Of a stretch of 64,000 nucleotides of DNA, positions 1-8,228 are shown one piece after another. The stretch is from assembly GCF_018283675.1 (NCBI RefSeq), contig NZ_JAGVRK010000001.1, positions 1,488,001-1,552,000 of the forward strand. Reading direction: 5' to 3'. Each line of letters opens with the position of its first letter. Positions within the stretch are counted from its first letter, which is position 1. A model generated the notes under the pieces. It had not been told where the DNA came from and searched no databases. It was given only the letters and a program-made list of their open reading frames with translations. The translations under genes and the position numbers were made by a program. Origin of the DNA: Metabacillus flavus. GTDB taxonomy: Bacteria; Bacillota; Bacilli; Bacillales; Bacillaceae.

Positions 1-294
1 AAGCTGAACCATATCCTGAGCAGTTCCGCATAGGATGGATCCAATAATGAAAATGGTTAATCCCGCAATAAAAAACCTTTTTCGGCCGTACATGTCGGAT
101 AGCTTGCCGAATATAGGCATCCCGGCAACACTGGCAATCATATAGGCTGACGTTACCCAGATAAACTGGTCCAATCCCCCTAAATCGCCTACTATGGTTC
201 CCATAGCGGTCGCCACGATTGTGTTATCCATTGCAGCCATCAAAATTCCAAGCAGGAGGCCTGTGACGACGAGTCCTTTTTTACTGTCTTTCAT
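1..294 (-). CDS. MFS drug exporter, DHA2 (EmrB/QacA) type, N-terminal part
   Basis: Only the first 98 codons lie in the window; the gene runs off the left edge. The ATG at 294 is preceded by an AGGGAG ribosome binding site. The visible protein has a short basic N-terminus, then TM1 with the motif MDNTIVATAM typical of 14-TM drug:H+ antiporters, and after TM2 the MFS motif A loop GKLSDMYGRKR. By family knowledge this would be a proton-coupled multidrug or metabolite exporter in the cytoplasmic membrane. The substrate cannot be inferred. Confidence 0.85.
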   Translation of the reverse strand, partial: MKDSKKGLVVTGLLLGILMAAMDNTIVATAMGTIVGDLGGLDQFIWVTSAYMIASVAGMPIFGKLSDMYGRKRFFIAGLTIFIIGSILCGTAQDMVQL

Positions 295-470
295 GTCTTT
301 TGCTCCCTTAAAATAAAGTGTCTATCCAATTGAATTATGAATCCATTATCCAAATTTGTACAGAATGGAATAGGCAGCTCTTCAATAATTTTTTTAGATG
401 CATTTTTTTATACGGCTTACGGCCAATTCATGATATATTTTGAAAGTATTATGATGGACGGAGGTAGCAA

Positions 471-1727
471 GTGCTCATTTATTTAAAACCACTTATCGTT
501 AACATGGCCATTCTGTTTTCATTTACCTTTAACGCCAATTTGATGTTTCCCTTTCACTCAAGAAAGAAAATTAAGGTGAAGCAGCAGGTCATATATGGGC
601 TTGTCAGCGGATTTGGAGCCATGCTTTGCATGCTTTATCCGATTGAAGATCTTGGAGAAACATTTTTTGATTTCAGAATGATCGCCATATTGATTGTGAC
701 CCTTTATTCTGGATGGCTCGCAGGAGGAATTGCCCTGCTATTTGCTTGCGCCGTCCGCTATGGCTTCGGAGGAGAATTTGTTTTCGTTGGAATTTTAATC
801 AATGCAGCAGCATATGCAGCTGGTTTGCTGTTCAGAAAAATCTACATGAAATCCAAGGTGCGCCTGCTGGCAGGAGCCTTTATTATCATGCTTTATTTCT
901 TCTTTTATATATGGATCGTCTCAGCTTTTATTACGTTTTTGCGCATTGAATTCTATATGATTTACTTTTTGTTTTTCTTTGCCGTTACAATGGCTATGAT
1001 GGCCATTATTGAAGCCTTAGTCAGAATCAACCGGAATCTCGACAATATGGTATACCTTGATAAATTAACCACAATCGGACAGATGGCTGCATCCATTGCG
1101 CATGAAATAAGGAATCCGATTACGGCTGTGAGAGGGTTTATTCAGTTTTTGCAGGAAGATACAACCGATCAAAAGCTGAAAAAATTCTCACCGCTCATAT
1201 TGGGCGAGCTCGACCGTACGAATAAAATTATTACGGATTATTTAAAGCTGGCAAAGCCATTTGAATTTGAGCTTGCGAGAGTAAATATTGATGAGCTTGT
1301 ACAGGATTCAGTGGAACTGCTGAAACCGCTGGCAACCTATGAAAATGCGGAAATTAACTTAGAGATGATCCCTAGTAACGATGTTGTTGGAGATGCTGAG
1401 CATTTAAAACAGGCAATCATGAATGTACTGAAAAATTCCATTGAATCTATTGAGGGCGGGGGACAAATCACCGTTACCAAAAAACCGGATTATTTTAACG
1501 GCAAAGTGATCGTCACAATTGCTGATAATGGCAAAGGAATGACTGAGGAACAGCTTCAGAATATCGGCTTGCCGTTCTATACAACGAAAACAAAGGGAAC
1601 GGGTCTTGGAACAATGATTACAAGCCGGCTGATTCATGATATGGACGGGGAAATTGAATACGCAAGCAAGATTAATGAAGGAACGCTGGTGACGATCAAC
1701 CTAAAAGCTTATTCAAATTTGACATAG
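471..1727 (+). CDS. Membrane sensor histidine kinase, KinB-like (sporulation kinase type)
   Basis: The protein has 418 residues and starts at a GTG with GGACGGAGGT upstream. About six hydrophobic segments fill the first 190 residues, in the style of the 5TM-5TMR_LYT sensor region, with no periplasmic domain. A HisKA domain follows, with the phospho-accepting His near residue 211 in SIAHEIRNPITAVRGF, then the HATPase_c N box near 320, DNGKGM near 351 and TGLGT near 374. Architecture and length match B. subtilis KinB (428 aa), which feeds phosphate into the Spo0F/Spo0B/Spo0A relay. No response regulator is adjacent, which fits an orphan phosphorelay kinase. The kapB partner gene of B. subtilis is absent here, so orthology to KinB is inference. 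Confidence 0.85.
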   Translation: MLIYLKPLIVNMAILFSFTFNANLMFPFHSRKKIKVKQQVIYGLVSGFGAMLCMLYPIEDLGETFFDFRMIAILIVTLYSGWLAGGIALLFACAVRYGFGGEFVFVGILINAAAYAAGLLFRKIYMKSKVRLLAGAFIIMLYFFFYIWIVSAFITFLRIEFYMIYFLFFFAVTMAMMAIIEALVRINRNLDNMVYLDKLTTIGQMAASIAHEIRNPITAVRGFIQFLQEDTTDQKLKKFSPLILGELDRTNKIITDYLKLAKPFEFELARVNIDELVQDSVELLKPLATYENAEINLEMIPSNDVVGDAEHLKQAIMNVLKNSIESIEGGGQITVTKKPDYFNGKVIVTIADNGKGMTEEQLQNIGLPFYTTKTKGTGLGTMITSRLIHDMDGEIEYASKINEGTLVTINLKAYSNLT

Positions 1728-1784
1728 AATGGAATATTGCGATATATTGTACAGGAACAAATGTTCTTTTTAAGGGGGATGAGT

Positions 1785-2252
1785 ATGAATCAATTGCTTG
1801 AATTAAAGGGGATGCTGGATTGGGCACAGCAATTAAATGGTACCGGGGAAGAAACGTTTTTCCAGCCTATTCAAGAAGGGAAATGGTCGCCTGCCGAAAT
1901 CCTGGCTCATATGACTGCATGGGATCAATACACTCTTGAAAATCGTTTTGAGAGAATAGGGGAGGGAAAGGTTAACTTTGATTCGTTTCCTGAATTTGAT
2001 TCTTTTAATGCAGAGGCAGCAGCCCATGCGAGGAATACAGCTGACAAATCGCAGTTAATCAGAGAATTTATTGAAACGAGAGAACGAGTTATACAATTTT
2101 ATGAGAATCTTCCGGAGGAAAAGCGGAAACAGCCTTTTTGGATTGGAAGTCATCAATTAACAATTGATTCTTATATTAAGGATTTCTCAGAGCATGACCG
2201 CCATCATAGGCAGCAGATCGATAAAGCAGCCGGATTAGAAGAAATAAAGTAA
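1785..2252 (+). CDS. DinB superfamily protein
   Basis: 155 residues from the ATG at 1785, which sits 6 bases after the TAAGGGGG ribosome binding site; an ATG six bases earlier is too close. The sequence has the four-helix DinB/YfiT fold signature: an early helix with GKWSPAEILAHMTAWD, where the His is a likely metal ligand, and the C-terminal EHDRHHRQQI, which supplies the other ligand histidines. Family members bind a divalent metal and some are thiol transferases, but the substrate is unknown. It follows the kinase gene by 57 bases and may be cotranscribed. A bidirectional terminator follows directly. Confidence 0.8.
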   Translation: MNQLLELKGMLDWAQQLNGTGEETFFQPIQEGKWSPAEILAHMTAWDQYTLENRFERIGEGKVNFDSFPEFDSFNAEAAAHARNTADKSQLIREFIETRERVIQFYENLPEEKRKQPFWIGSHQLTIDSYIKDFSEHDRHHRQQIDKAAGLEEIK

Positions 2253-2280
2253 AAAGCCGCCAAATAAAAAGGCGGCTTTT
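2251..2280. terminator. Bidirectional intrinsic terminator
   Basis: AAAAGCCGCC pairs with GGCGGCTTTT around a 9-base loop, with A and T tracts on both sides. It serves the DinB gene on the plus strand and the purine permease on the minus strand, whose stop codon touches the stem. Confidence 0.9.
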
Positions 2281-3565
2281 AATGTACAGAATGAAAGATC
2301 ATGCTTGCTAAAAAGAGCAAGGCGATTATATATAATGGAAAAGCAATCTCCTTTGACCGTTTCATGGCCATCTTCAAAATAGGGTAGGCAATAAAACCGA
2401 AAGCCATTCCATCCACGATGCTGTATGTCAGAGGAATCAGAGCAATAATCAGGAAAGCAGGAAAGCTTTCAGAGAAATCCTGCAAATCAATGTTCTGGAT
2501 GTTCTGAATCATCAGACCGCCAATTAAAATCAGGATTGGCGCAATCGCGGTATCAGGTATTAGTTTAATATAAGGCAGGAAAAGCAAGGATGCCAAAAAA
2601 AATAAACCTGTCGTTATTGCGGTCAGACCTGTACGCCCGCCGGCAGATATTCCTGCAGCTGTTTCTACGGTGCTTACAGTTGGACTCGTACCTAAAAAAC
2701 CTGACGTAATGGCTGATATGGAATTTGCCTGGAGTGAACGTTTGAAACGATCCCCGCGTTTAATCATAGCAGTATGGCCGTGAACGAGTCCGACGTTTTC
2801 AAAAACGATAACCATAGTTAACGAAAAAACGCCGATCCAGAAGGCAAGGTCCGCTATCCCGGTGAATGAGATCGATCCAAGCACATCAGTGTAGCTGCTG
2901 AACCCTCCGGAACTTTCAGAAGACGTGCCGGTTTTAACTAATCCGAACGAAAAAGCGATCATTGTACCTGCGAGTATGCTGATCAGGAAATGTCCCGGTA
3001 CACCTCTGGCAAAAAGTACAATCGTCACAAGCAGCGTTAATATGGATGCTATGACAGCAGGATCCGTTAAGTCCCCAAGCTGGACAAAAGTTGTTTCGCT
3101 CGCTTGCACAAGACCTGCTTTTTGAAGACCGATAAAGGTAAGAAAAATTCCGATTCCTACGGTAATGGCTTCTTTAAGTGCAGAGGGAATAGAAGCGGTA
3201 AGAAGCTCTGTCAGTTTAGTGAATGAAACGACTGCAAACAGAACGCCTGAAATCACCACGACTGCCAGTCCTTGCTGCCAGGGGATCCCCATTGATTGGC
3301 AGATGGTATACGTAAACAATGCATTTACGCCCATGCCAGGCACTAAAATAATTGGAGTGTTTCCAATCAGTCCCATGAGCAAGCACCCAATAAAAGATGC
3401 GAGTACAGTAGCAATCATTCCTGCTTCAAGAGGAATGCCTGCATCTGAAAGAATGGAAGCATTCACGGCAATAATGTAAACGGCTGTCAAGTATGAGACG
3501 AGACCTGCGAGTACTTCCCGTTTAAATGTTGTTCCATTTTCTTTAAGCTGAAAAATTGATTTCAA
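2279..3565 (-). CDS. NCS2 family purine permease (PbuG/PbuO type)
   Basis: 428 residues from a TTG start at 3565, chosen because GGAAGG lies 7 bases upstream and family members begin just before the FQLKENGTT segment; an in-frame start at 3610 has no comparable site. The protein has about 12-14 hydrophobic segments. The AzgA-like signature is visible: the N-terminal REVLAGLVSYLTAVYIIAVN and the substrate-region GMGVNALFTYTI. Characterised relatives import guanine, hypoxanthine or adenine with protons. The gene stands alone between a shared terminator and a divergent UMF1 transporter. No purine riboswitch is recognisable in the 216-base upstream gap, unlike several B. subtilis purine permease genes. 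Confidence 0.87.
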   Translation of the reverse strand: MKSIFQLKENGTTFKREVLAGLVSYLTAVYIIAVNASILSDAGIPLEAGMIATVLASFIGCLLMGLIGNTPIILVPGMGVNALFTYTICQSMGIPWQQGLAVVVISGVLFAVVSFTKLTELLTASIPSALKEAITVGIGIFLTFIGLQKAGLVQASETTFVQLGDLTDPAVIASILTLLVTIVLFARGVPGHFLISILAGTMIAFSFGLVKTGTSSESSGGFSSYTDVLGSISFTGIADLAFWIGVFSLTMVIVFENVGLVHGHTAMIKRGDRFKRSLQANSISAITSGFLGTSPTVSTVETAAGISAGGRTGLTAITTGLFFLASLLFLPYIKLIPDTAIAPILILIGGLMIQNIQNIDLQDFSESFPAFLIIALIPLTYSIVDGMAFGFIAYPILKMAMKRSKEIAFPLYIIALLFLASMIFHSVH

Positions 3566-3781
3566 CAGTAATCCTTCCTTGTTTGTCATCCCTCGACCCA
3601 ACCCGTTCAATCAGCGAAATGCCGATTCACATTAAGCATTATATCAGGAGGCCGCTGTTTTTGCACCTTCGTTTTCCCCGGCAAATTGAAAATAATGTTA
3701 AAACTCCGTAAAGATACAGGAAGCAGGACCATTTCTATCGAATTATTCAAAGTTAGCCATTACATTGGAGGTGCTGTATCC

Positions 3782-5113
3782 ATGCCTGAAATCAAGACCG
3801 ATTCAAACAAGGCGTCCATGCTTAAGTCATCCTGGCCGATTTTCTTTTCCCTGCCAGTCTTATCCTGGGCGCTATATGACTTTGCCAATACCATTTTCTC
3901 CTCCAATATGATCACGATTTTCTTTCCTTTCTATTTGGAGGAAGCGATCGGAAACAGCGAAAAAATGGATCAGATTGCGAGTACGTTTCTTTCTTATGCC
4001 AATGCGGCTGCAGGGTTGTTCCTCGTATTGTTTTCACCGCTTTTTGGAGTGGAAATAGACCGGACCGGCAAAAAGAAAATCTATATTATCAGATTCACTG
4101 CTGTAACGGTTTTATGTACAATGCTTATGGGGATCTTTGGCTCGGTTCAGCTGCCCGGAAGCCTGCTCGGTTTACCTGCTTCACTTGGTATTGTCGTCAT
4201 CCTGTTTATCATCGCAAAATTCTTTTATTCATCCAGTCTTATATTCTATGATGCAATGATTACCGATGTGAGTAATGCGAACAGCTTGCCGGTTATTTCG
4301 GGCTTTGGAGTGGCGGTTGGGTATGTTGGAACCCTTGCAGGTCTGACTGTTTATCCATTCATAGGAGGTGAGAATTTCCACCTCGCTTTTATTCCAACGG
4401 CCATTTTTTTTGCTGTATTTTCCCTGCCGCTTATTTTTTTCACCAAGGATCAGCCCTTACATAATCAGGGGCAGAAAAAGCATTTTATAAGCGGGTATAA
4501 AGAAATTCTCGTAACATTCAACGATTTGAAACGCTACAGACCGGCTTTTTTGTTTATGATTGCTTATTTTTTCATTAATGACGCCCTTGCGACAGCGATA
4601 GCGATGATGGCGATTTATGCAAAGGCAATAGTCGGCTTTTCAAACAGCCAATTCATTTTGCTTTATCTTGTTTCAACGATAGCAAGTATTGGCGGGTCCT
4701 TTCTATTTGGATTTATCACAAAAGCGCAAGGGGCAAAAAGAGCTTTTATGGCAGTAGGCTTTATTCTGCTTGCGGCGCTTTTGATTGCAGTGGCAGCAAC
4801 TGAGCAGTGGATGTTCTGGATCGCGGGAAGCTTATTCGGAATATCACTGGGAGCGGTTTGGGTAACATCCAGAACGCTGATTGTAGAACTTACTCCTGAA
4901 GCAAAACGGGGACAGTTTTTCGGTTTATTTGCTTTCTCCGGGAAAGTATCCTCTGTAGTGGGACCATTCATTTATGGAACAATTACTTTGCTTTTCGCTG
5001 ACTACGGCGATATGGCAAGCAGGGCAGCACTCGGCTCTCTTATGGTCATGGCTGCTGCGGGATTAGTCATCCATAACCGAGTGCAGTATACAAGGCCTTC
5101 ACTGATGGATTAA
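3782..5113 (+). CDS. UMF1-family MFS transporter (Atg22/YxiO-like)
   Basis: 443 residues from the ATG at 3782, which has GGAGGTG 9 bases upstream; the frame is open further upstream but without a site. The start of the transmembrane region reads SWALYDFANTIFSSNMI, the typical opening of UMF1/Atg22-like permeases, followed by the loop GVEIDRTGKKK and about 12 membrane segments. B. subtilis YxiO is a similar protein. Yeast Atg22 exports amino acids from vacuoles; bacterial substrates are unknown. The gene is divergent from the purine permease, and no terminator is evident before the next gene. Confidence 0.85.
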   Translation: MPEIKTDSNKASMLKSSWPIFFSLPVLSWALYDFANTIFSSNMITIFFPFYLEEAIGNSEKMDQIASTFLSYANAAAGLFLVLFSPLFGVEIDRTGKKKIYIIRFTAVTVLCTMLMGIFGSVQLPGSLLGLPASLGIVVILFIIAKFFYSSSLIFYDAMITDVSNANSLPVISGFGVAVGYVGTLAGLTVYPFIGGENFHLAFIPTAIFFAVFSLPLIFFTKDQPLHNQGQKKHFISGYKEILVTFNDLKRYRPAFLFMIAYFFINDALATAIAMMAIYAKAIVGFSNSQFILLYLVSTIASIGGSFLFGFITKAQGAKRAFMAVGFILLAALLIAVAATEQWMFWIAGSLFGISLGAVWVTSRTLIVELTPEAKRGQFFGLFAFSGKVSSVVGPFIYGTITLLFADYGDMASRAALGSLMVMAAAGLVIHNRVQYTRPSLMD

Positions 5114-5171
5114 TACATGCCTCCTCCTGCATATACATAAAGCGATAAGCACCCGGGAGGACGTGAAAGGC

Positions 5172-5822
5172 ATGGCGCGCAAAGCTTGGGGAATTGATTC
5201 TGCAAAAAAAGCAGATCAGGACTTATATAATTGCGTTAAAAAATATTACGGAACCCCTGCATACTGGGGAAGGTATCTGGCAGATGTTCCAGGAGTATCA
5301 AGAGGATTATCCAAGCTTGAGATAAGTTTTATTCATAGCAGAGGCATAAAGGTTTTACCAATCTATAACGTGTTTGATCAGGCGATACATTATGATAAAG
5401 GCGCCATTGCTGTCCGTAATGCTGTATTTCATGCACGAAGGCTCGATATTGCAGAGGGCACAGTCATTTTTGCTAACATTGAGCATTTTTTCTCGGTACA
5501 GCCGGAATGGATTGCAGCGTGGGCTGAAAAGATGTCAGAAACCGGCTATCGCCCAGGGTTTTATCACGATCCGCTGAAAGGGGATTTTTCTGAAGCGTAT
5601 TGCGCTGCTGTTAGTCAAAACAGTAAAATTGCCAATCAGAGTATCCTTTGGAGTTCTAGGCCTGAAACGGGAACCAGCAAGGAGTATGAAGCCCCTCCAT
5701 ACAATCCTGCAAAGCCTCCCTGCAAAGGGAATGTTTGGATTTGGCAGTATGGGAGAGATGCAAAAAACTGCCCGATTGATACAAATCTTGCAGATGACCG
5801 CCTTTTAAAATATTTATATTGA
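5172..5822 (+). CDS. DUF1906 glycoside-hydrolase-like protein
   Basis: 216 residues from the ATG at 5172, with GGGAGG ending 11 bases upstream; the GTG at 5163 is too close to that site. The sequence opens with KAWGIDSAKKADQDLYNCV and contains YWGRYLAD, which is the DUF1906 (Rv2525c-like) pattern, a TIM-barrel fold related to GH25 lysozymes. Later WIWQYGRDAKNCPIDTNLAD resembles the end of GH25-like domains. There is no signal peptide, so it is either cytoplasmic, spore-associated or released by another route. Some Bacillus members carry the same domain in cell-wall proteins, but enzymatic activity has not been established for this type. It lies 81 bases before cheV and may share a transcript. 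Confidence 0.75.
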   Translation: MARKAWGIDSAKKADQDLYNCVKKYYGTPAYWGRYLADVPGVSRGLSKLEISFIHSRGIKVLPIYNVFDQAIHYDKGAIAVRNAVFHARRLDIAEGTVIFANIEHFFSVQPEWIAAWAEKMSETGYRPGFYHDPLKGDFSEAYCAAVSQNSKIANQSILWSSRPETGTSKEYEAPPYNPAKPPCKGNVWIWQYGRDAKNCPIDTNLADDRLLKYLY

Positions 5823-5903
5823 TGCTGTTTGATACAGATACTTCATCTATCAGCAGAAACAGCCGATATAATCTCTATAACAGTCAATGGAAGGAAGAAC
5901 TGC

Positions 5904-6809
5904 ATGGAAATGAACAAAGGTATACTGCTTGATAGCGGAACAAATGAATTGGAACTGGTTGAATTTCTCATAGGTGAGAACCGCTTTGGAATTAATGTGA
6001 TAAAAGTCAAAGAGATCATTCAGCCTGCTGAAGTGACAGCTGTGCCTCATTCTCATCCAAACGTTGCAGGAATCATGGAGCTGCGGGGTGAGGTGCTGCC
6101 TGTTATTCATACAGCAAAAGCCCTGAATTTACCTGATAAAGAGCCAACAAGAGCCGACAAATTTATTGTCACAGAGTTTAATAATCAAAAACTCATTTTT
6201 CATGTGCATGGAGTTACACAAATTCATCGGGTAACCTGGGATCATATCGAGAAGCCCACCTCCATGTATCAGGGACTTGAAGCGCATGTTACAGGCGTTG
6301 TCCAGCTGAATGAGAAAATGGTTTTAATGCTGGACTTTGAAAAAATTGTAGTGGATATCGATCCTTCTTCAGGGCTGACAATAGACCGGATAAAGAAGCT
6401 TGGCAAAAGAGAGCGTTCTGAGAAAAAAATTGCAGTTGCTGAGGATTCTCCAATGCTCCGGAAGCTTTTGAAGGAAACACTGAAAGAGGCTGGGTTTACA
6501 GAGGTGGAGTTCTTCGAAAACGGAAGAGATGCACTTGAGTTTCTTGAGAATATGGCTGCTGCTGACGGACCGATGCGTGATCGCATTCAGCTGGTTATCA
6601 CCGATATTGAGATGCCGCAGATGGACGGGCACCATCTAACGAAGAGGATTAAAGAAAACAGCAGGCTGCAGGAGCTTCCGGTCATAATTTTCTCTTCCCT
6701 TATCACGAACGATTTGATGCACAAAGGCGTAAAGGTAGGAGCAGCTGCTCAGGTTAGCAAACCGGAGATTGATAAGCTGGTTGCATTAATTGATCAATTT
6801 ATTTTATAG
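5904..6809 (+). CDS. cheV: Chemotaxis coupling/adaptation protein CheV
   Basis: 301 residues (B. subtilis CheV has 303). The ATG at 5904 follows GGAAGGA by 8 bases. An N-terminal CheW-like domain (about 15-160, with ELRGEVLPVI) is joined to a receiver domain (about 175-301), whose phosphorylatable Asp is near residue 234 in ITDIEMPQMDG. Acidic residues in VAEDSP and a Lys in QVSKPE complete the receiver site. CheV couples chemoreceptors to CheA and is phosphorylated by it during adaptation. It is the left anchor of a block whose order matches B. subtilis from cheV to ykuV, though kinA and patA are not next to it here. Confidence 0.95.
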   Translation: MEMNKGILLDSGTNELELVEFLIGENRFGINVIKVKEIIQPAEVTAVPHSHPNVAGIMELRGEVLPVIHTAKALNLPDKEPTRADKFIVTEFNNQKLIFHVHGVTQIHRVTWDHIEKPTSMYQGLEAHVTGVVQLNEKMVLMLDFEKIVVDIDPSSGLTIDRIKKLGKRERSEKKIAVAEDSPMLRKLLKETLKEAGFTEVEFFENGRDALEFLENMAAADGPMRDRIQLVITDIEMPQMDGHHLTKRIKENSRLQELPVIIFSSLITNDLMHKGVKVGAAAQVSKPEIDKLVALIDQFIL

Positions 6810-6887
6810 TTAGTCTGTGTTAGAAGATTCTGCTGATTTTTGAAAATTTGCTGGTTTTTGTTCACTGCACAAATAACGGTTTAGCTT

Positions 6888-6975
6888 GGAGCAGGAAGGC
6901 CCGGGAATCCTGCGGGAGCAGCGGACAGTGGATACCCGGCAGACGCTCCCGTTCGAACCAGCTAAAATCAGCTGA
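6888..6975. repeat. Degenerate GC-rich intergenic repeat (GCGGGAGCAGCGG family)
   Basis: The gap between cheV and the HD gene contains TCCTGCGGGAGCAGCGGACAG followed by a GC-rich stretch and AAATCAGCTGAT. The core GCGGGAGCAGCGG is shared with the element at 53382-53508, including a nearby AATCAGC end. Similar hairpin-forming intergenic repeats occur in many Bacillus genomes. This copy looks worn, because its arms no longer pair well. Confidence 0.55.
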
Positions 6976-7086
6976 TAAATTCAGCAGTTGCCGCTATGCG
7001 TAAATTTTTTCTCTTTATTAAATATGAAAATAAGAACACTGGACAATACTTAAAGGGTGATTTTAAGTAAAATAAGAGAGGATGGG

Positions 7087-7641
7087 ATGTGGATGATAAG
7101 TGAAGCGAAGAGGTTTGCTGAATTTGCTCATAGGGGCCAAGTTCGCAAATTGTCCGGCGTCCCATACTTTGTACATGTTGAAAATACTGCTACCATCCTG
7201 CTCAAAGCAGGGGCTTCCGATGAATTGATTGCAGCGGGTTACCTTCATGATACAGTGGAGGATACCGATGCTGAGCTAGACGATATTAAAGAAAAATTCG
7301 GGACTGCTGTGGCTGAACTGGTAGCCTTTAATACAGAGGATAAAAAGAAATCCTGGGAAGAACGAAAACAAGCAACGATTAATCACACAGGTTCAGCAAG
7401 CCTGGAAGAAAAAATGCTTTTGGCTGCTGATAAATTAGATAATCTCAAGAGCATTGAACAGGAGGTTATCAAATATGGAGATCAGGTGTGGCAGCATTTT
7501 AGCAGAGGCAAGGAACAGCAGGCTTGGTATTACAGCCAGGTAGTGGAGCAGCTGTATGCAAATTTAAAGCCCGAAGAAGTTCCTACTTATTTCTACTCGC
7601 TTGATAGGCTTCAACAGAGGCTGTTTTCGGATAAAGCTTAA
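7087..7641 (+). CDS. HD-domain phosphohydrolase, RelA/SpoT-hydrolase-like
   Basis: 184 residues from the ATG at 7087, with GAGAGG 5 bases upstream; the ATG at 7093 is a possible alternative. Residues 1-60 read AKRFAEFAHRGQVRK and PYFVHVE, then AAGYLHDTVEDTD and AADKLDNLKS. These are the HD and ED motifs of the Mn-dependent (p)ppGpp 3'-pyrophosphohydrolase fold (HD_4, as in SpoT and MESH1). There is no synthetase, TGS or ACT domain, so it could be a small alarmone hydrolase or act on another nucleotide. It is not part of the B. subtilis cheV-ykyB arrangement and appears inserted between those genes. Confidence 0.78.
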   Translation: MWMISEAKRFAEFAHRGQVRKLSGVPYFVHVENTATILLKAGASDELIAAGYLHDTVEDTDAELDDIKEKFGTAVAELVAFNTEDKKKSWEERKQATINHTGSASLEEKMLLAADKLDNLKSIEQEVIKYGDQVWQHFSRGKEQQAWYYSQVVEQLYANLKPEEVPTYFYSLDRLQQRLFSDKA

Positions 7642-7649
7642 TTACAAGT

Positions 7650-7680
7650 AAAGCCGCGCAAATGAATGCGCGGCTTTTTA
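7650..7680. terminator. Bidirectional intrinsic terminator
   Basis: AAGCCGCGCA and TGCGCGGCTT form a 10-bp stem with a 6-base loop and T-rich tails, between the convergent HD gene and ykyB. Confidence 0.9.
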
Positions 7681-8142
7681 ATAATTTTCACCAAGTTTTT
7701 TAAAGACAGGCTTCACGTATGTACGGGATTGCTGCATAGGCTTACCTGTGTTTTCTTCCCTTGTTCCAGTATACATTTGAAGCAAATCTTTTGCTTTTTG
7801 CAATGATAAATGCGTTTTTGGGTTGCGATAAGATTGGCTGAGTGCACCTAAGTGCGGTAACTGATGAAAATCTTCTTTGGTAGGGGGCATGTGAAAGTAA
7901 TAGGAGCCTGCACATACTAAAACATCAGACTGCTGTTTGCTGAATTTGGGGTTTTGAGAAAAGTGGAGCCCTTTCTTTTCGGCCTTTCCTTCAGATATCA
8001 ATTTTAACAGGGCTTTTTTCTTTAAAAAATAAAGGAATTTTGGGTTTGTAGCAGTTTTTGCATGACGGTTGACGGTGTAAATGGCTTTTGCAATATTGTC
8101 AGCTGTCATGGGCAGGGCTTGTTCTTTCTGTCTATCCATCAT
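7678..8142 (-). CDS. ykyB: YkyB family protein
   Basis: 154 residues, the same length as B. subtilis YkyB, from the ATG at 8142 with AAGGAGA 6 bases upstream. The frame is open further upstream but without a ribosome site. The protein is basic and contains NIAKAIYTVNRHAKTA and LHFSQNPKFSKQQSDVLVCAG, features I associate with this Bacillus-specific family. Its function is unknown. Its position next to cheV and ykuC fits the conserved order, although its orientation relative to the inserted HD and HD-GYP genes reflects local insertion. Confidence 0.85.
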   Translation of the reverse strand: MMDRQKEQALPMTADNIAKAIYTVNRHAKTATNPKFLYFLKKKALLKLISEGKAEKKGLHFSQNPKFSKQQSDVLVCAGSYYFHMPPTKEDFHQLPHLGALSQSYRNPKTHLSLQKAKDLLQMYTGTREENTGKPMQQSRTYVKPVFKKLGENY

Positions 8143-8228
8143 ACGAAATCTCCTTAATATTCCATTTGTATAAACTGGTTTAGTACAATTATACGGAACC
8201 TCGAAATAAATGCAACCTGGGAGCAGAC

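Noticed and set aside
3566-3781. Purine riboswitch upstream of the NCS2 permease
   Set aside because: I could not find the conserved core of the guanine/adenine aptamer in either direction.
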